From Bacteroidaceae bacterium (GTDB taxonomy: Bacteria; Bacteroidota; Bacteroidia; Bacteroidales; Bacteroidaceae): a DNA stretch of 64,000 bases. Below the pieces are notes generated by a model. That model was not told the origin of the DNA. It searched no databases and was given only the letters and a program-made list of their open reading frames with translations. The stretch lies in contig JAGCFO010000005.1 in assembly GCA_017650105.1 (NCBI GenBank), positions 62,001 to 126,000 on the forward strand, given 5' to 3'. Shown in pieces: positions 1 through 9,372 of this stretch (position 1 is its first letter; each line of letters opens with the position of its first letter). The translations under genes were made by a program, and so were the position numbers.

Positions 1-1
1 G

Positions 2-952
2 CGCTGGTACAGCATGGGCTCTGTCTCCACCACCTCAACCAGCTGGAACGCCTCCGCTCCCTTCCTCGGTAGCAGCGCCTATGGCACCACGCGTGCTGTC
101 AACAACTCAGGCAGCATATGGGGAGGCACAGGTGCTACCACCCTCACGTTCTACGTAACTGCATGCACGGAAGTCACCATCTGCGGCAAAAACGGCTCGG
201 GCTCCAGCTTCTCGTCCGTCAAGACCTCGCTGAGCGCCTATGCGTGCACCCTCGATGCCGACGGAACGCCCACTGCCGCCTCCGCCGCCGCCAAGACCGC
301 CACCTCCACCACCAAGAACTCTGCTGTCACCCTCCGATGCAACGGGCTCGATGCCTCAACCGTCTACAAGGTGGTCGTCACCCTCACACGAGCCACCCTC
401 TACGAGATAGCCTTGCAGACACCCCTGCCGACGCCCGTCATCCATGCCGACCCGCAACAGATTACCCTCACATCGACGGCAGGCACTCCTGCCACGGCAG
501 CGTTTACCGTGAGGGGCTCCCATTTGCGCGACGACATCAACGTCAGCCTGTCCGACGACAGCGGCACGTTCAGTGTCGATACCACCCGTGTGACCACCGC
601 CGATGCAGCTGCAGGCATGCCTGTGAGCGTCACCTTCAATCCTACCGCCGAGGGGACATACAGCTGCTTGCTCACCCTTTCCAGCACTGATGCCGAGACG
701 GTAACCGTCGCCCTCACTGGAACAGCCGTCGCCCCCGCTACCGCTGTGGTGGGCGACACCAACGGCGACGGTGTGCTAAACGTGTCTGACGTCACCCTCA
801 TGGTCCGCCACATCCTTTCCACTGAAGGCGACGGTGATAGCCCCTGCCTCTCCCTGCAGCAGATGGATGTGAACGGCGACGGCGTGGTCGACGTGGCGGA
901 CGTCACCCAGCTTGTCGCCCTCATACTCGGTAGCTCAACAGACAGCGAATAG
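2..952 (+). CDS. Secreted dockerin-containing protein, 3' part only
   Basis: The reading frame is open from the left edge, so the N-terminus and any signal peptide lie outside the window. The visible part is Ser/Thr/Ala-rich. An Ig-like beta-sandwich segment, roughly the middle 100 residues, follows a proline-containing linker. The last ~60 residues form a type I dockerin-like pair of calcium loops (DTNGDGVLNVSDV and DVNGDGVVDVADV, each followed by a hydrophobic helix). The product is probably an extracellular or surface enzyme or adhesin; its catalytic part is not visible. The region is visibly GC-rich compared with the rest of the window. The ATG at position 14 is internal and unlikely to be the true start. 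Family assignment rests on the dockerin motif alone. Confidence 0.75.
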   Translation, partial: RWYSMGSVSTTSTSWNASAPFLGSSAYGTTRAVNNSGSIWGGTGATTLTFYVTACTEVTICGKNGSGSSFSSVKTSLSAYACTLDADGTPTAASAAAKTATSTTKNSAVTLRCNGLDASTVYKVVVTLTRATLYEIALQTPLPTPVIHADPQQITLTSTAGTPATAAFTVRGSHLRDDINVSLSDDSGTFSVDTTRVTTADAAAGMPVSVTFNPTAEGTYSCLLTLSSTDAETVTVALTGTAVAPATAVVGDTNGDGVLNVSDVTLMVRHILSTEGDGDSPCLSLQQMDVNGDGVVDVADVTQLVALILGSSTDSE

Positions 953-1066
953 CATCAGCCCCTGCCATCAGCCCATCACCGCCAATCGCCTGCGCCACCC
1001 CTGATGCCGACCCCACACATCGAGCAAACAAAACCATACACATGTGCCACAAAAAATCACCATCCC

Positions 1067-1606
1067 ATGATTGACGATATTATTCAGTACAATAAGGAAT
1101 TTGTCACCGAGGGCAACTTCAAGCCCTATATCACCGACAAGTATCCCAAAAAGCACCTTGCCGTACTCACGTGCATGGACACGCGCCTCACGCAGCTCCT
1201 CCCTGCCGCCCTTGGGCTACGAAACGGCGATGCCAAAATCATCAAGAATGCAGGAGGTATCATCCTCTCACCTTTCGACTCTGCCATGCGTAGTCTGCTC
1301 GTTGCCATCTATGAACTAGGCGTTAACGAGATAATGGTTGTTGCACACACCCAGTGCGGAGCATGTAACATGAGCTATCAACACTTTCGACCCGAAATGA
1401 TAGCACGAGGAATTACCGAGAAAACGCTTGAGACCATCCATCAATGTGGTGTCAACCTCGATGAATGGCTCGAAGGATTCCACGACACTGACGCTTCTGT
1501 GCAGAAAACCGTCAAGGCTATCGTCTTGCACCCCTTGGTACCAAATGATATCATCGTCAGAGGGTTCATCATCGACAGCACAACAGGACTACTACGCGAG
1601 GTCTAA
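1067..1606 (+). CDS. Beta-class carbonic anhydrase
   Basis: Predicted cytoplasmic enzyme interconverting CO2 and bicarbonate. From the ATG at 1067 the protein is 179 aa. The zinc-site motif CMDTR gives Cys36 with the Asp38-Arg40 dyad; HTQCGAC supplies His94 and Cys97. These are the canonical C...H..C ligands of beta-carbonic anhydrases, and the length fits the short YtiB-like subgroup. An in-frame ATG at 1004 would add 21 residues with no family resemblance, so 1067 is preferred. The gene converges on the DUF5107 gene with about 40 bp between the stops, and no clear terminator hairpin is seen there. No consensus promoter was found upstream; the preceding 110 bp are GC-rich. Confidence 0.9.
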   Translation: MIDDIIQYNKEFVTEGNFKPYITDKYPKKHLAVLTCMDTRLTQLLPAALGLRNGDAKIIKNAGGIILSPFDSAMRSLLVAIYELGVNEIMVVAHTQCGACNMSYQHFRPEMIARGITEKTLETIHQCGVNLDEWLEGFHDTDASVQKTVKAIVLHPLVPNDIIVRGFIIDSTTGLLREV

Positions 1607-1645
1607 GTCAACTTATCCCACCCTCTTCTCTCTTAGAAAAGCAGT

Positions 1646-4600
1646 CTACAAAACCCCGTTATTCAGCAGACACCTGACGACAGCTATTCCCACATGGCTG
1701 TTATCCAAAGCAGTTGCCTGTGAAAGGCAATGCTCCGCTTCCTCCCGTTTACCGAAGCCTAACATCCCCAACGCCTGCATGAAGAGGCAATGAACTCGGT
1801 TCCTCGTGTCCAGGCTCTCGTCCCATATTGCCAAATCAGGCAGCGAAACGGCAAAATAATCCATCGTAACCTTATCATCTTGATGCTGCCATCCATAATC
1901 GACGAGCATCTGAAATTTCAGCACTGCCTCTTCCGTACGTCCCAATTCTTTCAGAGCTAAACCCTGATAAAAAATCTTCTCAGGCTTAGCATCGTTGTAA
2001 TAGAGGGCGGCGACAGGCTTAAGATCGCCCTGCGAAGCCTTCTCAAAGTAGATGTGCGAGAACGAAAGGCACTCCAGGCGCTCATCCTCCGTTTCACACA
2101 TAGCAGCTCGGTGAGCGAAGGCTCTCCCGAGGAGATAGAAGAAATCCTGCTCCTGTGCCCCATAAAGCTTGCCCTCACCCAGATGAGGAGGATAGACGAG
2201 ACACTCCTCCAAGAGTTTAACGGCCTCTGCGGGGCGGTCTTCACTCAGCGCCACGGCAGCCAGCTGCACACGAGCGGACTGATACTGTGCTGGCACCTTT
2301 CCTTCCCCGCCCTCCCATGGATGGAACACACGCGAGTCGAGCGTTTCTGCTGCCTCGCGGCACCTGCCGAGCAGGTTCAGCAAGGTCGCCTTCTCCAGCA
2401 CCAGGTCATCGCGCTGTGTCACCACGCACTCGTACCTCTCGTACAGTGCCAGCCTAAGCCCAGGAGGGTGCTGCAACCTCTTTCGCAGCTGGTCATATTC
2501 CATCATCACCCTTGCATCGGTGTCGTCCAAGGCAAAGGCTTTCATCATACAGCTGAGAGCCTTTTCGGGGAGATGCTGCTTGTTGTAATAGTAGAGCGCC
2601 AGGTTGCGCCACACGGTAGGGAACAGGGGATCGCGCTGCGCTGCCTGTTCCCAAGCGGCGCCCGCCAGCTCATACTGCCTCTTGTCATACCACAGATTAC
2701 CCAGCAGGTAAGGAGCGCGTCCGTCGTCGTCAGGAGCATCCTTTAGCACCTTTATTGCCTCCAGTCTGTTGGGGAACACTCCGTCCACCCATTGGAGCCT
2801 CGCCTTGTCATACTGCCTCCCATAGTAACAGCCCATCACATCGAGCGCATGATAGCTCTCCGCCATTGCCCACACCGCGTCAGCCTCCTCTTTAAGCCCC
2901 GCAGCCAAATAGTCGAGCGCCAGCTCATTATAGTTGTGCGCATCGCCGCGCATCAGCTCGTTGAGACCATCCCTGTCATCGTCGCCAAGCAAAATCGACT
3001 CGAAGCGGCAGCCATAGTTGAATCTGTCCAAAGTAAGTGACTCGGCAATGAACGCACGCGCCGCGCACTCCCGATGGAGATGCCGCAGAATGGCACACTT
3101 CAGCATTCGAGCCTTATGATTATGCCAGTTGCGTATCAAGGAGCGGTCAACCTCCTCAAGAGCATCATCCCACCTACCCTGCATCATGCTTATCTGCGCA
3201 CAAGACATCCATCCGGCATCCTGCCATGCGGCATTCCATGTCGACTTGTAAAACCAGTCATACGCTTCGCCCAGCAGTTGCTCGTTATCGTCATCGCAGC
3301 GCGACCTCCACAGCAGGCAGAGGGCGAGGTTATAGAGGGGTTCCCCGTCGTAGGGATTGGGATTGCGCTTCTGCAAGACGCATACAGCCCTGCGCAAATA
3401 GGGCTCTGCCTTCTCGAATCGTCCCCTACGGAGATACCACAGCCCAAGGGCATTGTTATTTCGGACATCGTTGACATCTCTTCGCAAAGCCTCCTCGTAG
3501 TACTCAACTGCGCTCCATGTGGCATGTCGGTACTGTTCGAGGTGCAGCCCTGTAAGATACAATTGCTCACAAGTGTCAATCTCCGAGGGTAGCAGAGCCG
3601 CTTCTGCCGGTGCCGGGATATTATCATTATGAGGTTCAACTGCTCGACAAGAAATACGTCCGACTTCAAGAACCAGCAGCTCATAAGGAGTGTCTACGTA
3701 GACGTCCCTATCAAAAACCGTTTCAGGAGCCATCTCAACCTTTTCGCTAAACAGAACTATCCCTTCTGTTGTTTTTAACTTTATCGTATGACTCTGACGG
3801 GAAGTGGCATAAACCTGTATTCGTACGGAATTGCCCCGAGGAGTTAGATTAAGAACCAAATCACGGCTGGCATTCTTCACCACCCCAAGTTCACGGTAAG
3901 GAAAGAAATACTGCACAAACGACTTCTCCTCATAAGGCATAAGCCAAGAGAAGTCGGGTTGGTTTTCAGTGAAAACTCCTGCCATCAACTCGATGTAAGG
4001 ACCATCGTCGTCAGTGAGATTTCGATCCCATGCACGCCCGAAGTCACCATTACCCCAAGTCCACTGTTTCTTTCCGGGGCTCAGTCGGTGGTTGGCAACA
4101 TGCAGCATCCCAGCTTTCGTATCGTTCTCGTATCCGCCTTCGAAGTCATAGTCGGAGTGAGCAACCATATAGGACGTGGGTACGTGAATGTTCTTGTAGT
4201 TACTGATGTCGACACCAGCACTGTAATCTATTTTATAATAGGTACCCGTAGCAATTGGGAAACTGCTGACAGCTCGTTTGCCATGGTCGAAAACGGCATT
4301 CACGTCGGGTGGGAAGACACTCTGGTAATGGTCGTTGACATGAACGGCAGGGTTTGCCCACCAAAGGAATGTCTGGGGCATCTCAGTAGGATTGTACAGC
4401 AAGCCATTTATTTCCAAATAAGCACAACCCGGATAGAGGGTAAAACCTGTCATGCATTTCTGATGGAACATTCTTTCGCGCTCACCGCACCACACGGTGA
4501 CACTACCGTCAGAGTGTTGCTCTATAGTACTATCAACAGGCATGAAAGTGCTTGGACGATGATGCTGTGGCCAGTTGAACTCTATTCCTCCGCTAATCCA

Positions 4601-4921
4601 CGGCCCTGCCAAGCCCACCAAAGCCGGCTTGATTACATGATTGTAATAAATAAAGTGACGCTGACGGATTTTGTCGTATGCCATCTGAATACGCCCGCCC
4701 AGTTCAGGCAAAATCAAAACACGTATATACTCGTTCTCAATCCAAATAGCATGGTACTCATGATCACTTTTCCCATTGGCAACAGACTCTATCACCGGAT
4801 AGGGGTAGACCACACCACTGGAACCTTGATAAACTCTATTTTCAAGAAAGACAGGATTTTTTTCGGGACGGCCCACCTCGTAGGTAGGAATTACCACCTT
4901 CTCCCTCCATGCACGTACCAT
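1646..4921 (-). CDS. DUF5107 domain protein with TPR repeats
   Basis: A 1091-residue protein without a signal peptide. Residues about 35-340 match the DUF5107 pattern, a beta-rich galactose-mutarotase-like fold often tied to carbohydrate metabolism (for example LPELGGRIQMAYDK and GGIEFNWPQHHRP). From about residue 440 to the end come many tetratricopeptide helices (LGLWYLRRGRFEKAEPYLRR is typical). The start is the ATG at 4921, two codons inside a TTG-initiated extension. The gene lies 14 bp downstream of the sugar transporter gene and is probably co-transcribed with it, which suggests a role in handling the imported sugar. The enzymatic activity is unknown and the sugar link is inference from context. 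Confidence 0.85.
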   Translation of the reverse strand: MVRAWREKVVIPTYEVGRPEKNPVFLENRVYQGSSGVVYPYPVIESVANGKSDHEYHAIWIENEYIRVLILPELGGRIQMAYDKIRQRHFIYYNHVIKPALVGLAGPWISGGIEFNWPQHHRPSTFMPVDSTIEQHSDGSVTVWCGERERMFHQKCMTGFTLYPGCAYLEINGLLYNPTEMPQTFLWWANPAVHVNDHYQSVFPPDVNAVFDHGKRAVSSFPIATGTYYKIDYSAGVDISNYKNIHVPTSYMVAHSDYDFEGGYENDTKAGMLHVANHRLSPGKKQWTWGNGDFGRAWDRNLTDDDGPYIELMAGVFTENQPDFSWLMPYEEKSFVQYFFPYRELGVVKNASRDLVLNLTPRGNSVRIQVYATSRQSHTIKLKTTEGIVLFSEKVEMAPETVFDRDVYVDTPYELLVLEVGRISCRAVEPHNDNIPAPAEAALLPSEIDTCEQLYLTGLHLEQYRHATWSAVEYYEEALRRDVNDVRNNNALGLWYLRRGRFEKAEPYLRRAVCVLQKRNPNPYDGEPLYNLALCLLWRSRCDDDNEQLLGEAYDWFYKSTWNAAWQDAGWMSCAQISMMQGRWDDALEEVDRSLIRNWHNHKARMLKCAILRHLHRECAARAFIAESLTLDRFNYGCRFESILLGDDDRDGLNELMRGDAHNYNELALDYLAAGLKEEADAVWAMAESYHALDVMGCYYGRQYDKARLQWVDGVFPNRLEAIKVLKDAPDDDGRAPYLLGNLWYDKRQYELAGAAWEQAAQRDPLFPTVWRNLALYYYNKQHLPEKALSCMMKAFALDDTDARVMMEYDQLRKRLQHPPGLRLALYERYECVVTQRDDLVLEKATLLNLLGRCREAAETLDSRVFHPWEGGEGKVPAQYQSARVQLAAVALSEDRPAEAVKLLEECLVYPPHLGEGKLYGAQEQDFFYLLGRAFAHRAAMCETEDERLECLSFSHIYFEKASQGDLKPVAALYYNDAKPEKIFYQGLALKELGRTEEAVLKFQMLVDYGWQHQDDKVTMDYFAVSLPDLAIWDESLDTRNRVHCLFMQALGMLGFGKREEAEHCLSQATALDNSHVGIAVVRCLLNNGVL

Positions 4922-4935
4922 AGCCAATAGTTTAT

Positions 4936-6249
4936 TTATTTTTTTATTAATTCTTTCTCTAACTGTTCAAAACTCTTTCCTTTAGTTTCGGGACAACATT
5001 TGAACAAATAGACGAAACTGATGAGGCATATTGCACTGTATAACCAGAATGTTCCGAATGTGCCAAGCGAGCTATTAAGAGTAGGGAAAGAAAACGTAAG
5101 AGTACAACATCCTAACCACAAGGCAAACGTACAAATAGCCATCGCAATACCACGAATCTTGTCGGGGAATATTTCACTCAACAAAACCCAAGTGATGGGA
5201 CCCAAAGTCATAGCATAGCAACTAATAGCCAAAACGACAAGTATAACCATGAAAAGTCCAGTTGTATGATAATAATAGCAAAGGCCGAGAATGAAATAGA
5301 TGATTCCAAGTCCACTGGCTCCTATGAGCATAAGTTTGCGGCGCCCAAGCTTCTCTACGGAAAAAATGGCAACAAACGTGAACGCTACATTGGCAATGCC
5401 TGTGATGACAATGTTGATAAACATCATGTTAACATCGTAGCCTGCAGCAACGAATATCTCGTGGGCATAGTTGAAAATAACGTTCGTTCCGCACCATTGT
5501 TGGAACACGGCTATCACGAGGCCTAAGACCAAGACACGGGAGTATCGGCTGGAAAACAACTCGTTGAAATCCGAACCTCGCGGCACTACGCTCTCGCCTA
5601 TATGCATCGTGTTTGTTTTCATTGCCAGATAGCGTGGACTCTCAGGTATGACAAAGCCCAAGACCAGAAACAGAGCGGCTGGTATGGCTTCAGCCCAAAA
5701 CATCCACCTCCAGCCCCATTGCCCATTCCATGAGTCGGCAATGAGTGCAGGATCTGCAACATGCCTTGCCAACAGCAGATTGACAATTTGCGCGGCAAGT
5801 ATTCCCAAAACAATAGTCATCTGATTGAGGGTAACCAACTTTCCCCTCTTATCGGCAGGTGACACTTCTACTATGTACATGGGGGAAAGAGCAGAGGCAA
5901 GTCCAATGCCCATACCGCCCCAGAGGCGTGCGAGGTTGAAAAAAACAAAGCTGTTAAATGCTCCCGTGGTGAGGGCAGATGTGAGAAAAAGGGCGGCGGC
6001 AGCAATGAGCAGGGGTTTGCGCCCATAGCGGTCGGCAAGAGTACCCGCAATGAGTGCCCCTATCAGGCACCCGATGTTGGCTGTGGTCATAGCAATGCCT
6101 TGTAAAAATGGCTGGTCGGCTATGTCAAAGTAAGCTTCGTAGAAAGGTTTCGCTCCTCCTATCACTACCCAATCGTAACCGAACAACAGGCCGCCCAGGG
6201 CAGCTACGGTGCATACAAAAAGTAAGAAGCCTTTGGATTGTTTCTTCAT
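4936..6249 (-). CDS. Sugar porter family MFS transporter
   Basis: A 437-residue inner-membrane protein with about twelve hydrophobic segments. The signatures are those of the major facilitator sugar porter family: GGLLFGYDWVVIGG in helix 1, ADRYGRKPL in the loop between helices 2 and 3, PESPRYL after helix 6, and GRRKLMLIG in the second half. It probably imports a monosaccharide by proton symport, like XylE. The exact sugar cannot be read from sequence. A TAnnTTTG element lies just upstream, and the DUF5107 protein follows 14 bp downstream. Divergent from the SDR gene. Confidence 0.9.
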   Translation of the reverse strand: MKKQSKGFLLFVCTVAALGGLLFGYDWVVIGGAKPFYEAYFDIADQPFLQGIAMTTANIGCLIGALIAGTLADRYGRKPLLIAAAALFLTSALTTGAFNSFVFFNLARLWGGMGIGLASALSPMYIVEVSPADKRGKLVTLNQMTIVLGILAAQIVNLLLARHVADPALIADSWNGQWGWRWMFWAEAIPAALFLVLGFVIPESPRYLAMKTNTMHIGESVVPRGSDFNELFSSRYSRVLVLGLVIAVFQQWCGTNVIFNYAHEIFVAAGYDVNMMFINIVITGIANVAFTFVAIFSVEKLGRRKLMLIGASGLGIIYFILGLCYYYHTTGLFMVILVVLAISCYAMTLGPITWVLLSEIFPDKIRGIAMAICTFALWLGCCTLTFSFPTLNSSLGTFGTFWLYSAICLISFVYLFKCCPETKGKSFEQLEKELIKK

Positions 6250-6265
6250 GACTTGAAAATTTCCT

Positions 6266-6273
6266 CAAAGATA
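6266..6273 (-). promoter_or_regulatory. -7 element for the MFS-DUF5107 operon
   Basis: TATCTTTG on the minus strand, 17 bp before the transporter start. The -33 TTTG is not evident at the usual spacing, so this is a partial match. Confidence 0.5.
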
Positions 6274-6375
6274 GAGAGAAGTTATGAAACTGGCGACGGT
6301 TTTTGTATTTATTTTTGCTTTTCGCCTGATTGACGGAAAAATTGATGCCTGCGGAAATGAAACAGGTCTCTTTTT

Positions 6376-6407
6376 TTTGATGGGGAAAAAAAGAATTGCT
6401 ATATTTG
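6376..6407 (+). promoter_or_regulatory. Bacteroidetes-type promoter for the SDR gene
   Basis: TTTG at 6376-6379, a 20-bp spacer, then TATATTTG at 6400-6407, about 35 bp before the start codon. This fits the Bacteroidetes sigma-ABfr consensus. Confidence 0.7.
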
Positions 6408-6441
6408 CTGCGTTATTTACAATCACAGCATCGACACACAC

Positions 6442-7191
6442 ATGAAAGCAATCATCATCGGGGCGACATCGGGGCTTGGCAGAGGGGTAGCTGAAGCGCT
6501 GGCGGCACAGGGAGACACCGTGGGCGTGGCTGGAAGGCGCATCGAAATGCTGCAAAGCATCGCGCAGCAGTATGTCGAGGGGCAAGTGGTGACGCAAGCT
6601 ATGGACGTGACCTCCGTCGAAGCCTGCACCGCGCTCGACAGCCTGTTGCAGCGCTTGGGGGCGCCCGACCTGCTCGTCTATGTGGCTGGCATTGGTTTTC
6701 AGAACACACAGCTCGACAGCGAGAAGGAGCTGGCTACTGTGAGGACAAACTGTGAGGGCATGGTTAGGGTGATCACTCACTTCGTGCGCTATGCCGTCAG
6801 CTGCGGTGCCTACCACAAGGGGCATAAGGCGCACATAGCCGTGGTGACCTCGGTGGCTACCACGGCTGCCATGGGCGCCGCTCCCGCATACTCGGCATCT
6901 AAGAGGATGGAGAGCACCTACGTGACGGCACTGGTGCAACTTGCACACATGCAGCACTGGCCTCTGCGGTTCACTGACATACGACCGGGCTTTGTGTCTA
7001 CAGCGCTACTCAATCCCGATAAGCGGTATCCTCTGCTGATGACAACAGATCAGGCTGTGAAACACATCATGAGAGGCATCAGAAGGCGAAGAAGGGTGGT
7101 GGTGTTTGACATCCGCTACAAGATAATAGTATTCTTCTGGAAGCTTGTTCCCCGCGCCATCTGGGAGCGGATGACATTCGTCAACAACTGA
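6442..7191 (+). CDS. Short-chain dehydrogenase/reductase
   Basis: A 249-residue cytoplasmic NAD(P)-dependent oxidoreductase of the classical SDR family. The N-terminal Rossmann motif is GATSGLG at residues 7-13, and the catalytic YSASK (Tyr-x3-Lys) follows a Ser in VVTSVAT. The substrate cannot be deduced. The C-terminus carries an extra hydrophobic stretch (KIIVFFWKLVP) that may form a membrane-associating helix, as in some YqjQ/Sdr-type lipid-linked reductases; that comparison is tentative. The gene has its own promoter. About 65 bp downstream begins the phosphoesterase, possibly read from the same transcript. Confidence 0.88.
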   Translation: MKAIIIGATSGLGRGVAEALAAQGDTVGVAGRRIEMLQSIAQQYVEGQVVTQAMDVTSVEACTALDSLLQRLGAPDLLVYVAGIGFQNTQLDSEKELATVRTNCEGMVRVITHFVRYAVSCGAYHKGHKAHIAVVTSVATTAAMGAAPAYSASKRMESTYVTALVQLAHMQHWPLRFTDIRPGFVSTALLNPDKRYPLLMTTDQAVKHIMRGIRRRRRVVVFDIRYKIIVFFWKLVPRAIWERMTFVNN

Positions 7192-7256
7192 CAGCAGCAG
7201 GCAGCATCTCTCGGAATGATGATGGGACGGTGAGAAACGTTAAACTCTTTTCGACA

Positions 7257-8606
7257 ATGGATAGAAGACAATTCCTTAAAAACAGCGCGATGATAGCAGC
7301 AGCTGCAGCCGCCAACGAGTCTGCAGCATGGTCGCAAGCCGTCGGCGGCACCCAAGGGCGTGACGAGCACGTCGTCGCTCCCTCCCAGCCGCTCATCACA
7401 TCAGCGCCCATGCTGCAGAACTATGCCGAGACCTCCATGGGGGTGGCTTTCGCAGTAAGCGGCCTTGCAAACGGGTTTGTGAGCTATGGACTGAAACCCG
7501 ATCTCGGCGATGCCGTCACGGTGAAGTGTGGAGGCTATCGGGTGACTGACATAAACCCACATGTGATGCTGGTGCGCCTCACTGGACTGCTGCCGGCTAC
7601 CACCTATTACTATAGGATAGGTGCCGACGCCATCGACTATAAAGGTGGTTACAACATGCGTGTGACAGACACTGTCGTCGACCCTCGCATCTACTCCTTC
7701 ACCACGGCGGGAGCAAAGGCGCATAGCAGTTTCTGCATCATCAACGACACTCATGCCCAATGGAAACCGTTCGGCATGGCAGTGGACAAGATTGCCCAAC
7801 TGGCGCCAGCCTGCGTGGTGTGGAACGGCGATGCCACCAACTGTGAGGAACAGATGGATAGCCTTGTAAACATCTTTCTCCGTCCCGACATCGAGCGCAA
7901 CGACTATGCCGCACTCGTGCCCTACCTATTCTGCAACGGTAACCACGACTGCCGAGGGATGGCAAGCCGACACCTCGAGCGGGTGTGGATGTATCGGCAA
8001 CCCGAAGAAAGAGCGGCACGCGACTGGGACCTCGGACGTAATTTTGCTGTACGAACAGGCGACATTGCATTGATAGGCCTCGACACAGGCGAGGACAAAC
8101 TCGACGACGATCCCCGTTTTGCCGGGCTTTTCAGCAGTGGTCCCTACCGGGAGGCGCAAGTTGCCTGGCTGCGCGATGCCTTGCAGCGCCCCTACATTTC
8201 GTCAGCTCCCTTCCTTGTGGCTATATGTCACATACCTTTGTTTGACCTAGACCCCAAAGCCAATCCGGGGGATATTCTTCCAAAAGATGCGGGGGATGAT
8301 TATGACACCGATTATGCATCATGGCAACGGACATGTGCCCGGCTGTGGTCTCCGCTGCTTGAACAGGCTGGCTGCCAGTTGGTGATCACAGCTCATCAAC
8401 ACAAATACCGTTACGATGCTCCTACAGCAACACGTCCGTGGGTGCAGATTGTTGGTGGAGGACCAGAGATGAACCTGGAGGCTGGGCTTTATCCTACCGT
8501 GATAGAAGGCAGTGTTAATCAATCTCTCCTTCGAATAAGAGTTCACAATCTTCTTACCGACACGGTGCAGGAGCAATTCACCTTTGCTCCCCGGCGGAAA
8601 AACTGA
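7257..8606 (+). CDS. Tat-exported metallophosphoesterase
   Basis: The protein is 449 aa from the ATG at 7257; a GTG nine codons upstream is less likely because the Tat-type signal MDRRQFLKNSAMIAAAAAA begins at the ATG. After a fibronectin-like N-terminal region (about residues 45-140), the calcineurin-like metallophosphoesterase motifs follow in order: NDTH, WNGDATN, NGNHD, CHIPLF and AHQHKY. Together they form a dinuclear metal site. The overall architecture resembles purple acid phosphatase-type exported enzymes. The substrate is unknown. The protein is probably periplasmic or cell-surface. It converges on the DedA gene with about 60 bp between. Confidence 0.88.
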   Translation: MDRRQFLKNSAMIAAAAAANESAAWSQAVGGTQGRDEHVVAPSQPLITSAPMLQNYAETSMGVAFAVSGLANGFVSYGLKPDLGDAVTVKCGGYRVTDINPHVMLVRLTGLLPATTYYYRIGADAIDYKGGYNMRVTDTVVDPRIYSFTTAGAKAHSSFCIINDTHAQWKPFGMAVDKIAQLAPACVVWNGDATNCEEQMDSLVNIFLRPDIERNDYAALVPYLFCNGNHDCRGMASRHLERVWMYRQPEERAARDWDLGRNFAVRTGDIALIGLDTGEDKLDDDPRFAGLFSSGPYREAQVAWLRDALQRPYISSAPFLVAICHIPLFDLDPKANPGDILPKDAGDDYDTDYASWQRTCARLWSPLLEQAGCQLVITAHQHKYRYDAPTATRPWVQIVGGGPEMNLEAGLYPTVIEGSVNQSLLRIRVHNLLTDTVQEQFTFAPRRKN

Positions 8607-8669
8607 GCGCCAACGGCTGTGGGCTCTGCAGGGGAGAACTGTTGGCAGTAATGGAAGTTTCGCTCCGGC

Positions 8670-9326
8670 TTACTCCTCAGGAGGAGTAGTCTCTTTCTTG
8701 ACGGGACGAAATCCCTTCCAAATCATGTATGCCAAAGCAAGGCAGACGATGGCAAGCAGGGTGTAGCCTACCTCATGACTATAATGAGTGATAGTACGGG
8801 TAAGTTCCTCCTCGGAATAGAGGCTCTGAAGGTAATAGCCGGCTAGAGCCAGCACGGTGTTCCACACTCCCGCTCCCAGTGCGGTGAAGGCAAGAAAACG
8901 CCCATAGGGCATGCGGGCAAGGCCAGCGGGAATGGAGATGAGGTGACGCACCACGGGCAGCAGACGACCGACGAGGGTAGAGACAGCTCCATGACGAAGG
9001 AAATACTGTTCGGCATGCTGCACCTTCTGCGGAGTGAGCAGAAGCATACGTCCCACACGACTGCCGGCAAAGCGATAAACCAACGGCTTGCCTATCACGA
9101 GGGAGAGTACGTAGTTGATGGTGGCTCCCAGGCAGGCTCCGAGCGTGGCAGCTACGATGAGGAGAGGCAGGTTCATGGTGCCCTGCGCCGCAGCATGATA
9201 GGCAGCAGGGGGAACGACAATTTCGGAGGGAATGGGAAAGACGGTGCTCTCGAGAGTCATGAGGAAGAGCACGGTGTAGTAGTTGAGGTGCTCAAGACAC
9301 CACTGGATGAAGGTTACGGACTGCAT
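8670..9326 (-). CDS. DedA family membrane protein
   Basis: A 218-residue integral membrane protein of the DedA/VTT family. Family features are seen at ESTVFPIPSEIVVPPAAY near the N-terminus, and RHLISIPAGLARMPYGRF with the following Gly/Trp-rich helix in the second half. DedA proteins are linked to envelope homeostasis and undecaprenyl-phosphate or phospholipid translocation; which applies here is unknown. The gene lies 46 bp downstream of the TPR protein gene and looks like the last gene of a glnS-TPR-dedA transcription unit. Confidence 0.9.
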   Translation of the reverse strand: MQSVTFIQWCLEHLNYYTVLFLMTLESTVFPIPSEIVVPPAAYHAAAQGTMNLPLLIVAATLGACLGATINYVLSLVIGKPLVYRFAGSRVGRMLLLTPQKVQHAEQYFLRHGAVSTLVGRLLPVVRHLISIPAGLARMPYGRFLAFTALGAGVWNTVLALAGYYLQSLYSEEELTRTITHYSHEVGYTLLAIVCLALAYMIWKGFRPVKKETTPPEE

Positions 9327-9372
9327 GTGCGGATTGATAGAAGGGTTTGTTATGATATGTGAGTGAGGAAAA

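Noticed and set aside
3959..4930. A 323-codon plus-strand frame inside the DUF5107 gene
   Set aside because: Lies wholly within a supported gene on the other strand; no domain motif and no promoter.
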